NCBI GenBank assembly: GCA_023458875.1
Contig: JAEWXO010000014.1
Location: 1 to 9,973, forward strand
Source of the DNA: Bacillota bacterium
GTDB lineage: Bacteria > Bacillota > Clostridia > Oscillospirales > Ruminococcaceae
DNA length: 9,973 nt
Direction: 5' to 3'
Below the pieces are notes generated by a model. It worked only from the letters and a program-made list of their open reading frames with translations, ran no database searches and was not told the origin of the DNA. This document shows positions 1 through 6,188 of this stretch, in pieces (positions within the stretch are counted from its first letter, which is position 1; each line of letters begins with the position of its first letter). The position numbers and the translations under genes are program-made.

Positions 1-168
1 TACAAGCATAAAAAGATACTGAAATATCTCGATTATTGCAAATCCCTTGATTTTTACCGCATTGGATGATTTTAATGCAGATGAAACTTCAAATCTTTTC
101 ATAAAGCTTTTAATTCTTTCTGAAATCTGCTTGTTTTCTTCTGCTTTCTGTGTTATAATTTTTGACAT
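1..168 (-). CDS. IS4-like DDE transposase, N-terminal part (cut by window edge)
   Basis: The 56 codons read MSKIITQKAEENKQISERIK, then a segment with KRFEVSSALKSSNAVKIKG and a hydrophobic FAIIEIFQYLFMLV stretch. This matches the N-terminal region I know from IS4-type DDE transposases of Clostridia, which begin with a short charged helix, then FxxRFxxxxxLKxSNAxKxKG and IxxxFxYxFxLxF. The catalytic DDE residues would lie beyond the window. The start ATG at 168-166 is preceded by AAAGGAG ten bases upstream, so this is a properly initiated gene and not an internal fragment. The insertion sequence would run leftwards out of the window, and its promoter-side end should fall between 169 and about 310, but I could not identify a terminal inverted repeat without the other end. 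Whether the complete gene is intact cannot be judged. Family assignment is by recognition of sequence pattern only. Confidence 0.6.
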   Translation of the reverse strand, partial: MSKIITQKAEENKQISERIKSFMKRFEVSSALKSSNAVKIKGFAIIEIFQYLFMLV

Positions 169-547
169 GGTATGTAATCTCCTTTGTGATTTATTAATGT
201 TTTGTTGGCACTTACATTATAACATTTTTGGAGACTACATACTATATTTTTTTGTATATATCTATTGAATTTTCAAGATGCACACGCAGTTTATTAACTG
301 CGAAGTTTGAGTTATTATATGTAATTTTACTTTTTATAAATGGAATCGTCAGCTTTAAGTTTATAAAAAAGAATTTACATAAAAAGAAAAACGGACAATA
401 ATCTCCATCATGACAACCTCTGACACATCGATAAATCAGGATTTTATTGAAAAAAGAGTAGCACAGTGCTTTTGAAATCAGTATGCAGCACTAAGAACAG
501 ACCCTGTTTTTTATTAACCTGCGAGGTTGTATGTAGAGAATAAATTA
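169..547. other. Gene-free AT-rich stretch with several inverted repeats
   Basis: No convincing coding frame is present. It should contain the outer end of the left-hand insertion sequence. Visible structure: a perfect 7-bp hairpin with a 4-base loop at 285-302 (CGCAGTT/AACTGCG); a longer imperfect inverted repeat at 319-380, listed separately; and an inverted pair around ACAACCTC (about 409-420) and GAGGTTGT (about 526-533), roughly 100 bases apart. None of these can be assigned a function from sequence alone. Confidence 0.4.
319..380. repeat. Imperfect inverted repeat, ~21-bp arms
   Basis: The left arm starts ATGTAATTTTACTTTTTATAA and the right arm ends with a sequence reading ATGTAAATTC, TTTTTTATAAA on the other strand. 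The arms are separated by about 19 bases and differ by a few mismatches and one bulge. It could be a decayed mobile-element end or an RNA hairpin. The arms are very AT-rich, so chance cannot be excluded. Confidence 0.35.
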
Positions 548-587
548 ATTCACCCCCCTGATTTTTTATGAAATCAAGGGGGTGAAT
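548..587 (-). terminator. Strong stem-loop terminator after the toxin-antitoxin operon
   Basis: ATTCACCCCC (548-557) pairs with GGGGGTGAAT (578-587); after one C/A mismatch the stem continues TGATTT/AAATCA around a 6-base loop. It begins 12 bases past the antitoxin stop codon. In the minus direction it is followed by AATTTATTCT, a moderate U-rich tail. It is the natural end of the operon at 2017-600. Confidence 0.75.
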
Positions 588-599
588 AAAGATCTGCTG

Positions 600-1586
600 T
601 CAGTGCATTGCAAAAAGCTTCTTTGAGTAATTTTCTATATCATCGGGATTAAGCATATCATATTTCTGCTTAACCGCGGAAAAATAACCTGCAATCAGCC
701 CTTTGTCTATAACTCTGTCGGACTGGGCAAACACAGGTAAATCCGCACGTGTTTCAAGCCAGGGACGTTCGGAATGTGTAAAGCGCTCCAGAACCTTTCC
801 GCTGTAACAGCTGAAATTTTCAACTATGCTGTCAATAAGTGCTTTTTCCGCCACTGAGAATATTGTTTCGTCAAAGCAATCTGCACCGTCGATTGAGTCA
901 TATTTGTAATCGGAATACTTATTATAGACCTTTCTGTAAACCGGACCGTGTACCCATGCTTCACAGTCATCTTCAAAGATAAACACGTTGTTGAAAGCAT
1001 AGAAAAATCCCTGAACGTAGTAAAGCAGTTTCTGGAGTGCAAGCGGAGTAACATCCTCACATTTGTAAAGAAGATAACCGATTACAGTTTCTATTTTTGA
1101 ATCCTCCGGAATACCTATAAGTTTCTTAACGGCAATATTACTTTTCTCATAGGAGCTGTTGCTTTTCATTCTGTCTTTGTTGTTCTGCAAAAGCTCGTTG
1201 TAATAAAGCGGATCATTGTACAAGCGACGGAGAATATCCGAATACTGCTTTGACGGCATATCTCCGTTGCAGTATCTCGTAAATGTCTGTTCACCCCAGC
1301 CAAGAAGCAGTGAGAGCGGGCGCTTTCCAATTGCGTATTTTTTGGGTATTGAAAGTATTTCATTGATAGAGATGATGTCGTTTTCTTTGCGGTACGTATC
1401 ATAAAGCAGCTTCAGATTGTTGTCCTCAATTTCAGGAACATAAATGGGATTCCCACATTCGCCGCAATACGCTTCCAACCCTGTAAATGAGTATTCTTTA
1501 TCCTTCAGCGTTCTTTTAAATTCAACTTCCTTTGTGATAAATTTAGAGTCTTTTCTGCATTCAGTGCAAAATGCTGTATTGTTCAT
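600..1586 (-). CDS. Antitoxin: MqsA-like zinc ribbon + HTH fused to a Panacea/SocA-like (DUF4065) domain
   Basis: 328 residues in three parts. Residues 7-44 hold CxxC...CxxC (C7, C10, C41, C44), with the same spacing as the zinc site of E. coli MqsA (C3, C6, C37, C40). Residues about 70-135 resemble the MqsA helix-turn-helix, with the run TFTRYCNGDMPSKQYSDILR matching the MqsA pattern AFSRYEKGNAQPHPSTIKLL. Residues about 165-300 carry the Panacea hallmarks LQKLLYYVQGFFYAF, EAWVHGPVYRKVY and SERPW. E. coli MqsA has only the first two parts (131 residues), so this is an extended antitoxin. It should neutralise the adjacent toxin and bind its own promoter through the HTH. The gene follows the toxin after a 20-base gap, with ATG at 1586-1584 behind AAAGGGG, and ends at a strong hairpin. 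Toxin-first order is typical of mqsRA and higBA loci. The domain calls are strong; actual neutralisation is inferred. Confidence 0.85.
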   Translation of the reverse strand: MNNTAFCTECRKDSKFITKEVEFKRTLKDKEYSFTGLEAYCGECGNPIYVPEIEDNNLKLLYDTYRKENDIISINEILSIPKKYAIGKRPLSLLLGWGEQTFTRYCNGDMPSKQYSDILRRLYNDPLYYNELLQNNKDRMKSNSSYEKSNIAVKKLIGIPEDSKIETVIGYLLYKCEDVTPLALQKLLYYVQGFFYAFNNVFIFEDDCEAWVHGPVYRKVYNKYSDYKYDSIDGADCFDETIFSVAEKALIDSIVENFSCYSGKVLERFTHSERPWLETRADLPVFAQSDRVIDKGLIAGYFSAVKQKYDMLNPDDIENYSKKLFAMH

Positions 1587-1606
1587 AACAATGCCCCTTT
1601 CTCGTT

Positions 1607-2017
1607 TTACCGGAACAAATAGTCAATGGGATTGTTCCGCTTGTGAAATGAGATTACAATAACCCTTTGTCCGCTGTTCACATCAATTATATTGAACTTT
1701 GCATAAATATCAACCTGTTCTTCTTCATCATCAAGGTTAAAAAGTTTAACCTGCGGACAGAATACATATAAAACCTCATGTTCAGCTCCGACATGCTCAT
1801 TCTGCAAGGAATAGCAAAAATCCTCAGGTTGAATTTTCATCAGGAGTTCTTTTTGTTTCTGACTGTCAAGGTTATAATTTGTGATAAGTTCAATGTTTTC
1901 CTGCCGCTTTTCGTTCCGGGCAATGGTGTAGTAATTATCCCTGACGCATTTCTTTATTGTTTTAAGAATTTTTTGAATCTGTTCTTTTGTATAGTTTGTG
2001 TTATAGTTGGAATTCAT
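1607..2017 (-). CDS. MqsR-like toxin (RelE-fold mRNA interferase family)
   Basis: 136 residues. The C-terminal half follows the MqsR pattern: a DFCYSL segment (MqsR DFYKSM), then GAEHEVLYVFCPQ, VDIYAKFNI and VIVISFHKRN (MqsR VYLKITV and VLIVSFKEK). MqsR toxins are ribosome-independent endoribonucleases that cut mRNA, classically at GCU; that specificity cannot be inferred here. The protein is longer than E. coli MqsR (98 residues) by an N-terminal helical extension and a loop rich in D and E (NLDDEEEQ). I place the start at ATG 2017-2015, nine bases after AAGGAGG. A TTG three bases upstream is the alternative and would leave only six bases. The gene precedes the antitoxin in the same operon, and both share the promoter at 2040-2068. 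No disruption is visible, so the toxin is probably functional. Confidence 0.75.
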   Translation of the reverse strand: MNSNYNTNYTKEQIQKILKTIKKCVRDNYYTIARNEKRQENIELITNYNLDSQKQKELLMKIQPEDFCYSLQNEHVGAEHEVLYVFCPQVKLFNLDDEEEQVDIYAKFNIIDVNSGQRVIVISFHKRNNPIDYLFR

Positions 2018-2039
2018 CAAAGCATCCCTCCTTGATACT

Positions 2040-2068
2040 ATGATACACTATTATATGATAAATGTCAA
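2040..2068 (-). promoter_or_regulatory. Promoter of the toxin-antitoxin operon, with direct repeats as candidate operator
   Basis: On the minus strand TTGACA (2068-2063) is followed after exactly 17 bases by TATCAT (2045-2040). The -10 box lies inside one of two copies of TATGATA (plus strand 2039-2045 and 2054-2060), spaced 15 bases apart, with a further partial ATAC/GATAC repeat alongside. Repeats overlapping the -10 are a plausible binding site for the antitoxin HTH; the promoter itself is well supported, the operator is inference. Confidence 0.7.
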
Positions 2069-2378
2069 TAAAAATGTACTAATTGATGCATTCTTATTTC
2101 AGAAAATAAACGATCGGCTAATTGGATACTTGTATAAAGTCATAACATGCATACGCCGTTTCGGCAAATCATATCTGTTTTCTTTCACTATCTTTTACCA
2201 TCTTTTTTCTCTCACTTTCTTCCACAAATAAAAGTGAAAGAAAAATCAATAATCTTTATTATAAATGCATATATAAAATACAACCATCCTAATAATCATG
2301 TCACGTGTCCGGGTCACGCCAAAAGCTCAGGAAAAGCTGTTCGCACCGATTTTTAATATTTTATTGTTCGCAAATCTG
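2069..2378. other. Intergenic stretch without a gene
   Basis: No coding frame convinces. It contains an inverted repeat at 2204-2218 and 2231-2245 (14 of 15 positions pair, 12-base loop), formed by TTTTTCTCTCACTTT and AAAGTGAAAGAAAAA; neither side has the U-tract of a usual terminator. The part at 2299-2350 is GC-richer than its surroundings (GTCACG twice, AAAAGCT twice) and may be a relic, but I cannot identify it. Confidence 0.35.
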
Positions 2379-2387
2379 TGGTATACT
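2379..2387 (+). promoter_or_regulatory. Extended -10 promoter element before the beta-glucuronidase gene
   Basis: TGGTATACT is an extended -10 (TG-N-TATACT) 32 bases before the start codon. The -35 region is weak (TTTTAT or TTGTTC at non-ideal spacing), consistent with reliance on the TG extension or on an activator. No clear operator palindrome is seen. Confidence 0.5.
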
Positions 2388-2419
2388 GTAAATAACAAAA
2401 CAAAAGGAGCTTAAATCTT

Positions 2420-4162
2420 ATGGAACTTATACTGAAGGATCTTTATGAAAAAAATATTACATCAGAAGAAATGATTTATGAACGGTTCAGAAAAAAGGAA
2501 TCGCTTAACGGTCACTGGCATTATGCCGTTGATCAGTATGACACATTTTTAAGGCAAAGATGGTTTGAGGAGATATGCTCTGACTCCAACGGAAACACTC
2601 TTCCGCTTGACTATTCATTTGACGAATGGGAAATGATGACTCTGCCTTGCTGCTGGAACGTAACAGACAGAATATACAAGCTTTATGAAGGCAGTATGGT
2701 ATACACGAGAAAGTTTATGTACGCCAAACAAAATCCCGATGAACATATGATACTTAAAATAGGGGCCGCAAATTATCTGTGCCGTGTATTCATAAACAAA
2801 CAGTATGTCGGAATGCACCGTGGAGGTTCAACGCCGTTTTATTTCGATATTACTGATTATCTGCATGAAAATAACCGTATTATCATTCAGGTTGATAATA
2901 CAAGGCGTCCGGAGCAATCCCCTGCAATGAACACAGACTGGTTTAACTATGGCGGCATTTACCGCGACATTGAGCTTTTACGTGTTCCGGAAATGCATAT
3001 CAAAAGCTATAAGACAGCCCTTGAACCTGAAAGTAACTTTGGAAGGATCAGAGTAAATATATCGGTATCAGGAAAATACAGCGGAACCGCAAGACTTGTT
3101 ATTAGTGAACTTGGGATAACGCAGGATATAGCTGTAACAAACGGTGAAGGCTCTCTTGTTTTTAACGCTGAGCCGGAACTGTGGTCTCCTGAAAACCCAA
3201 AGCTGTACGACGTCTCTCTCGAATGTGCAGGTGATTTTATAAGGGATAAGGTAGGGTTCCGTGAAATACGCGTAAACGGAACAGAAATAATCCTCAACGG
3301 AAAGCCGCTGTTTCTCAGAGGCATCAGCGCACACGAGGAAAGCATCATAGGCGGTAAGAACCTGTCAGATGATGAGCGTACTGAAAATATTAAGGCAGCA
3401 AAAGAGCTTGGCTGCAATTTCATGCGAATTGCTCATTATCCTCACCATGAAAGAATGGCGCAGCTTGCCGATGAGTTTGGAATATTGCTGTGGGAAGAGA
3501 TTCCTGTTTACTGGGATATTCAGTTTTTATCGGAAGATTCATATAAAGATGCTGAAAATCAGCTAAAAGAGCTCATAAACCGCGATTATAACCGTGCAAG
3601 CGTAATAATCTGGTCTGTTGGAAATGAAAATCCCGACACAGATGAAAGATTAGCTTTTATGAAAAGGCTGGCAGAATGCGCTCACAACTGTGATCCTTCA
3701 AGAATGGTTTCAGCTGCATGCCTTGTAAATCAGGAAAAAAACGCAATAGAGGACAGGCTTGAACAGTATCTTGATATTATCGGAGTAAATGAATATATCG
3801 GATGGTACACAGCTGAATGGAGTAAACTTCCGGAGCTTTTTGAAAACAGCAAGCCTGAAAAGCCGGTTATAATAACTGAATTTGGTGCAGATGCATTTGC
3901 AGGGCTCAGAGGAACAATAATGGATAAGGGCACTGAAGATTGTCAGGCCTACGTATATGAAAAGCAGACTGAGAATATCCGCAAAATACCGTATATTAAG
4001 GGTATGACACCATGGATACTCTATGATTTCCGATGTCCGAGACGTACAGGCGTAAATCAGAAATACTACAATACCAAGGGTCTGCTTTCCGCAGATAAAA
4101 AATACAGAAAACCGGCATTTTATGTACTGCAGAGTTTTTACAGATCAATTTCAGGGGAATAA
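2420..4162 (+). CDS. Glycoside hydrolase family 2 beta-glucuronidase
   Basis: 580 residues with the three-domain GH2 layout: sugar-binding jelly roll (about 25-190, ending in the hallmark NYGGIYRDIEL at 176-186), immunoglobulin-like sandwich (about 190-285) and TIM barrel (about 285-580). The acid/base is E403 in SVGNEN and the nucleophile E487 in ITEFGAD. Residues 551-554 read NTKG: the N-x-K motif (N551, K553) aligns with N566/K568 of E. coli GUS, which contact the glucuronate carboxylate, so beta-glucuronidase is a better call than beta-galactosidase. No signal peptide or anchor is visible, so the enzyme is probably cytoplasmic and acts on imported glucuronides, though no transporter is adjacent. 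ATG 2420 follows AAAAGGAG by ten bases. The gene stands alone, converging on an ABC remnant just beyond its stop. Substrate (plant, host or xenobiotic glucuronide) is unknown. Confidence 0.88.
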   Translation: MELILKDLYEKNITSEEMIYERFRKKESLNGHWHYAVDQYDTFLRQRWFEEICSDSNGNTLPLDYSFDEWEMMTLPCCWNVTDRIYKLYEGSMVYTRKFMYAKQNPDEHMILKIGAANYLCRVFINKQYVGMHRGGSTPFYFDITDYLHENNRIIIQVDNTRRPEQSPAMNTDWFNYGGIYRDIELLRVPEMHIKSYKTALEPESNFGRIRVNISVSGKYSGTARLVISELGITQDIAVTNGEGSLVFNAEPELWSPENPKLYDVSLECAGDFIRDKVGFREIRVNGTEIILNGKPLFLRGISAHEESIIGGKNLSDDERTENIKAAKELGCNFMRIAHYPHHERMAQLADEFGILLWEEIPVYWDIQFLSEDSYKDAENQLKELINRDYNRASVIIWSVGNENPDTDERLAFMKRLAECAHNCDPSRMVSAACLVNQEKNAIEDRLEQYLDIIGVNEYIGWYTAEWSKLPELFENSKPEKPVIITEFGADAFAGLRGTIMDKGTEDCQAYVYEKQTENIRKIPYIKGMTPWILYDFRCPRRTGVNQKYYNTKGLLSADKKYRKPAFYVLQSFYRSISGE

Positions 4163-4163
4163 G

Positions 4164-4297
4164 CATTGTTTTTCCGCTTCCCGATGCTCCGACTATCGCC
4201 ACAAACTCACCCTTTTCAACAGAAAAAGAAACGTTATCAAGCGCAACCACCTGAGTAGAGCCTTTGCATATATTTTTGAAAGATTTTCAATACTTAA
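4164..4297 (-). pseudogene. Remnant of an ABC-transporter ATPase (LolD/MacB-like), N-terminal piece
   Basis: From 4250 downwards the minus strand encodes VALDNVSFSVEKGEFVAIVG followed by ASGSGKT: the typical opening strands and complete Walker A loop (4190-4167) of LolD/MacB-type ATPases. Just upstream, in another frame, it reads LSIENLSKIYAK, the usual beginning of such proteins; restoring one base near 4261 would join the two. Immediately after Walker A the homology ends, four bases before the stop codon of the convergent beta-glucuronidase gene, so Q-loop, signature, Walker B and the whole permease are missing. The piece is therefore both frameshifted and truncated, and it overlaps the stop codon of the flavin-protein gene by a few bases. 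It marks a recombination or deletion junction at about 4163. No function is expected. Confidence 0.75.
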
Positions 4298-4785
4298 AAA
4301 ATCCCGCCATTCTCCATACCAGTCTTATTCACAAAATCCATATGGTATAGTTTTTCCCAGTGGTTTATATTTAACGTTCCTCTTGTCAGGCGGATTGCTA
4401 AGATACAACAATTCTCATCTTTTTCATTGTTTGCCATGTCGTACCACTCGGAAAAAGCTCTGCGAAGCTTGGCTCTTATTTCAGCGTTTTCAGGATCAAG
4501 CACCCAACCGAGATTATCACCAATACCATTAGCGGTAAACATCTCCGTACAGCCTGCAACTGAAACCTCTGCATTTTGCGCTATCTGAAGCATTTTATTT
4601 GATTTTGCATATGTAACAATATAAAATGTACCGTCTTCATAATAGGCGTCCACACTTCGGACTACAGGGCGCGGTTTTCCGTCAGAACTCGGTTCTCTTG
4701 CAATTGTCGCAAGGGAAATTAAATTGTCCTTTCCGTTGCCGAACTTCTCCTCCAATAATTTTAATCCTTCTTCGAAATTGTTCAT
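4294..4785 (-). CDS. Pyridoxamine 5'-phosphate oxidase-like (split-barrel FMN-binding) family protein
   Basis: 163 residues. The pattern LISLATIAREPSSDGKPRPV, VRSVDAYYEDGTFYIVTYAKSNK, MLQIAQNAEVSVAG and a C-terminal segment with TLNINHWEKLYHMDF is that of small PNPOx-like split-barrel flavoproteins common in Clostridia. These usually bind FMN and reduce small substrates; a true PdxH role is not implied and the substrate is unknown. I choose the ATG at 4785-4783 because AGGAGG lies nine bases upstream; an in-frame ATG 24 bases earlier lacks a ribosome binding site. The promoter region upstream is AT-rich, with an inverted AATTTGAAT/ATTCAAGTT pair (about 4815-4850) that might be an operator. 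The last residues (MENGGIF) precede an ABC-ATPase remnant, so the C-terminus may have been altered by the rearrangement there. Confidence 0.75.
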   Translation of the reverse strand: MNNFEEGLKLLEEKFGNGKDNLISLATIAREPSSDGKPRPVVRSVDAYYEDGTFYIVTYAKSNKMLQIAQNAEVSVAGCTEMFTANGIGDNLGWVLDPENAEIRAKLRRAFSEWYDMANNEKDENCCILAIRLTRGTLNINHWEKLYHMDFVNKTGMENGGIF

Positions 4786-4937
4786 TGTTAATTTCCTCCT
4801 ATTAATCATGTTAAAATTTGAATAAAATTCTAATTTACAAATTCAAGTTTTATATCAATTAAAGTTTTGTTCTTCTAAATCTGCAAACTTTCAAGCCGGA
4901 GTTGATGCTAATCCTGTGGCTACTATGTTCATTCAAA

Positions 4938-5516
4938 TTAATGATATAAATCATCAATACTATTATTGTTATAAATCCTATATGTATTCCCTTCCCGTAG
5001 AGACCAGCCATTCTCTGTTTTTTCAACACAGCACATAAATCCATATACATTACTTTTCTTGTTTAATGCTAAAAAGCCTTCAATTAAAAATGATTTGCAG
5101 TTAATAAGATACGATTTCTCTTTTTCTGTCCTAAAAAAATATCCTACACCTAAAGCTACTTTTCCATCCCTTTTTATTTTTGTATGATAAGTTTTTTTCA
5201 TAATTTTTGACGATAAATTCTTATTAATTTTACACAATGTATTATTATCTGCTCTAATAGAAACGCATTGAATATAAAACTCTAAATATGGATTTTCAAA
5301 ATTGTTATCAAAAAACAATTCGATTTTTGTTTCACCAAAATTATAATCATTATTGTTTAAATAGTAGTAACTAAGCTCGTCTAACTCAGAATAAGGTAAC
5401 ACTCCTTCAGACATTATAACTTGACATCCAGATAAAACAAGCGACTTATTTTGATTTATTGTTCTCGCTGGTAAATTGACATTTATAAGTGGTTTGCTAT
5501 ATATTGCATCAAACAT
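4938..5516 (-). CDS. Hypothetical protein, 192 residues, unrecognised
   Basis: I do not recognise this protein. The ATG at 5516-5514 is preceded by AGGAGG seven bases upstream, and the 579-base frame is long for so AT-rich a stretch, so it is very likely real. The product is soluble-looking: no signal peptide or membrane segment. It is rich in N, K, Y and beta-type runs such as TKIELFFDNNFENPYLEFYI and KVALGVGYFFRTEKEKSYLI, which suggests a mostly beta fold. Cysteines at about 31, 84, 94, 140 and 162-163 show no metal-binding spacing. Its base composition is more AT-rich than that of the beta-glucuronidase or NAD synthetase genes here, hinting at transfer. It sits alone between the flavin-protein gene and a gene-poor region with remnants. 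An accessory function is possible, but nothing in the sequence states one. Confidence 0.65.
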   Translation of the reverse strand: MFDAIYSKPLINVNLPARTINQNKSLVLSGCQVIMSEGVLPYSELDELSYYYLNNNDYNFGETKIELFFDNNFENPYLEFYIQCVSIRADNNTLCKINKNLSSKIMKKTYHTKIKRDGKVALGVGYFFRTEKEKSYLINCKSFLIEGFLALNKKSNVYGFMCCVEKTENGWSLREGNTYRIYNNNSIDDLYH

Positions 5517-5611
5517 ATTTCCTCCTAAAGCAAATAGGTATTATTATTTCAACCGTAGATATTGTTAGGATCTGCTTCTCGCTAACTTTCCTAATTGCTA
5601 TAACAACAATT

Positions 5612-5645
5612 TAAGCCGTAAAAGCACCCTTACTTTTACGGCTTA
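5612..5645 (+). terminator. Orphan stem-loop terminator
   Basis: TAAGCCGTAAAAG (5612-5624) pairs perfectly with CTTTTACGGCTTA (5633-5645) across an 8-base loop, followed on the plus strand by CTTTTGTAT. It is a good intrinsic terminator for plus-strand transcription, yet no plus-strand gene lies upstream: the nearest gene on its left runs the other way. It is probably left over from a lost gene. Confidence 0.6.
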
Positions 5646-5648
5646 CTT

Positions 5649-5876
5649 TTGTATATTGTACCATATTACCAGAAATATTTCAAGATTAAAACCAAATCAC
5701 TTTTCCGGTATGGTTTTAATATTCAGATAAGTAATTTCCGCATTATCGAATTTGTACTGTTCGGTGCATGCCTCTTCCTGCTGAGAAAATTCAAAATGAA
5801 CGCAATATCAATTATTCTTGGAAGCGGTATTGTCGGTACCGCAGCCTATCTTATAAAAGACTTTATTTTCATGTAA
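5649..5876 (+). pseudogene. Remnant of a chromate transporter (ChrA-type) C-terminus
   Basis: The open frame ends with SNFRIIEFVLFGACLFLLRK, then KFKMNAISIILGSGIVGTAA and YLIKDFIFM, stop at 5874-5876. Two hydrophobic segments joined by LLRKFKMN and the phrase IILGSGIVG are what I expect at the very C-terminus of ChrA-family permeases, where the last helix pair reads FLLxKFKxNPIxxIIxSGxxGxxxY. ChrA proteins of this type have about 180-200 residues per domain, so only the last quarter is left, perhaps starting near 5720. There is no ribosome binding site or convincing start, and a terminator lies directly upstream instead of more coding sequence. The stop codon almost touches the first structured-element copy. 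Identification is by pattern only; a short membrane peptide of its own is the less likely alternative. Confidence 0.5.
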
Positions 5877-5879
5877 AAA

Positions 5880-5984
5880 GTGCCCGTTCAACCGATATCC
5901 GAAGATCAAAGGCGCTGCCTGAAAGCCCGGTCGGTTTGTGCCGGGTCAAAATCCTTTCTAAAACCATAATGGCTGGATAGTAAC
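5880..5984 (+). repeat. Structured element, copy 1 (5'-degenerate)
   Basis: The core CCGAAGATCAAAGG followed by GAAAGCCCGGTCGG matches the other four copies, and its right end TGGCTGGATAGTAAC matches the shared outer arm. The 5' outer arm is missing: the sequence runs straight into the chrA remnant, so the copy is incomplete on the left. The region of the second hairpin (GTTTGTGCCGGGTC) is diverged. No plus-strand gene follows, so this copy is not an mRNA leader. Confidence 0.6.
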
Positions 5985-6006
5985 TAAGATTGTTACTATC
6001 CAGCCA
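5970..6006. repeat. Perfect 15-bp inverted repeat at the junction of copies 1 and 2
   Basis: TGGCTGGATAGTAAC (5970-5984) and GTTACTATCCAGCCA (5992-6006) are exact inverses with 7 bases (taagatt) between. It is formed by the right end of copy 1 and the left end of copy 2, so it shows that the outer arms of the element are themselves inverted copies. As RNA it would make a strong hairpin, but lacks a U-tract. Confidence 0.8.
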
Positions 6007-6101
6007 GATGCATAAGTAAAGGACATATATCCGAAGTTCAAAGGGGTGACCGGAAAGACTGTCGGTTCGTGCGAATCGAAATTCCTCGGGCTGACAGTAA
6101 C
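5992..6101 (+). repeat. Structured element, copy 2
   Basis: The outer arms GTTACTATCCAGCC (5992-6005) and GGGCTGACAGTAAC (6088-6101) pair with few mismatches. The core CCGAAGTTCAAAGGGGTGAC, then CGGAAAGACTGTCGG, follows the family, but the loop-side segment has changed (GACTG instead of GCCCGG). The 3' hairpin is GGTTCG/CGAATC around TG, replacing the GACTC/GAGTC hairpin of copies 3 and 5: same position, different bases. No plus-strand gene follows, only the convergent iron-sulfur gene. Confidence 0.65.
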
Positions 6102-6118
6102 CTCCGGTTTATTTTCCC

Positions 6119-6147
6119 TTGATAAAGCAAGATATTTATGGTATATT
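6119..6147 (+). promoter_or_regulatory. Promoter-like sequence without a downstream gene
   Basis: TTGATA (6119-6124) and TATATT (6142-6147) are separated by exactly 17 bases. It points rightwards into the 3' end of the iron-sulfur protein gene, which runs leftwards, so a transcript would be antisense to it. In an AT-rich region chance matches occur. Confidence 0.35.
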
Positions 6148-6188
6148 AATTATTAGTCATCCACACTGAAAGAATGATAATATAAAAA

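Noticed and set aside
47..268. Plus-strand open frame of 73 codons
   Set aside because: It overlaps antisense the well-initiated transposase start, has no ribosome binding site and reads as random hydrophobic residues.
2018..2020. TTG as start of the toxin
   Set aside because: The ATG immediately after has better spacing to AAGGAGG.
3007..3423. Minus-strand frame of 138 codons within the beta-glucuronidase gene
   Set aside because: Serine/leucine-rich shadow of a strongly conserved gene on the other strand.
3996..4166. Continuation of the ABC-ATPase frame past Walker A
   Set aside because: Residues after GKT show no ATPase features and are antisense to the beta-glucuronidase C-terminus.
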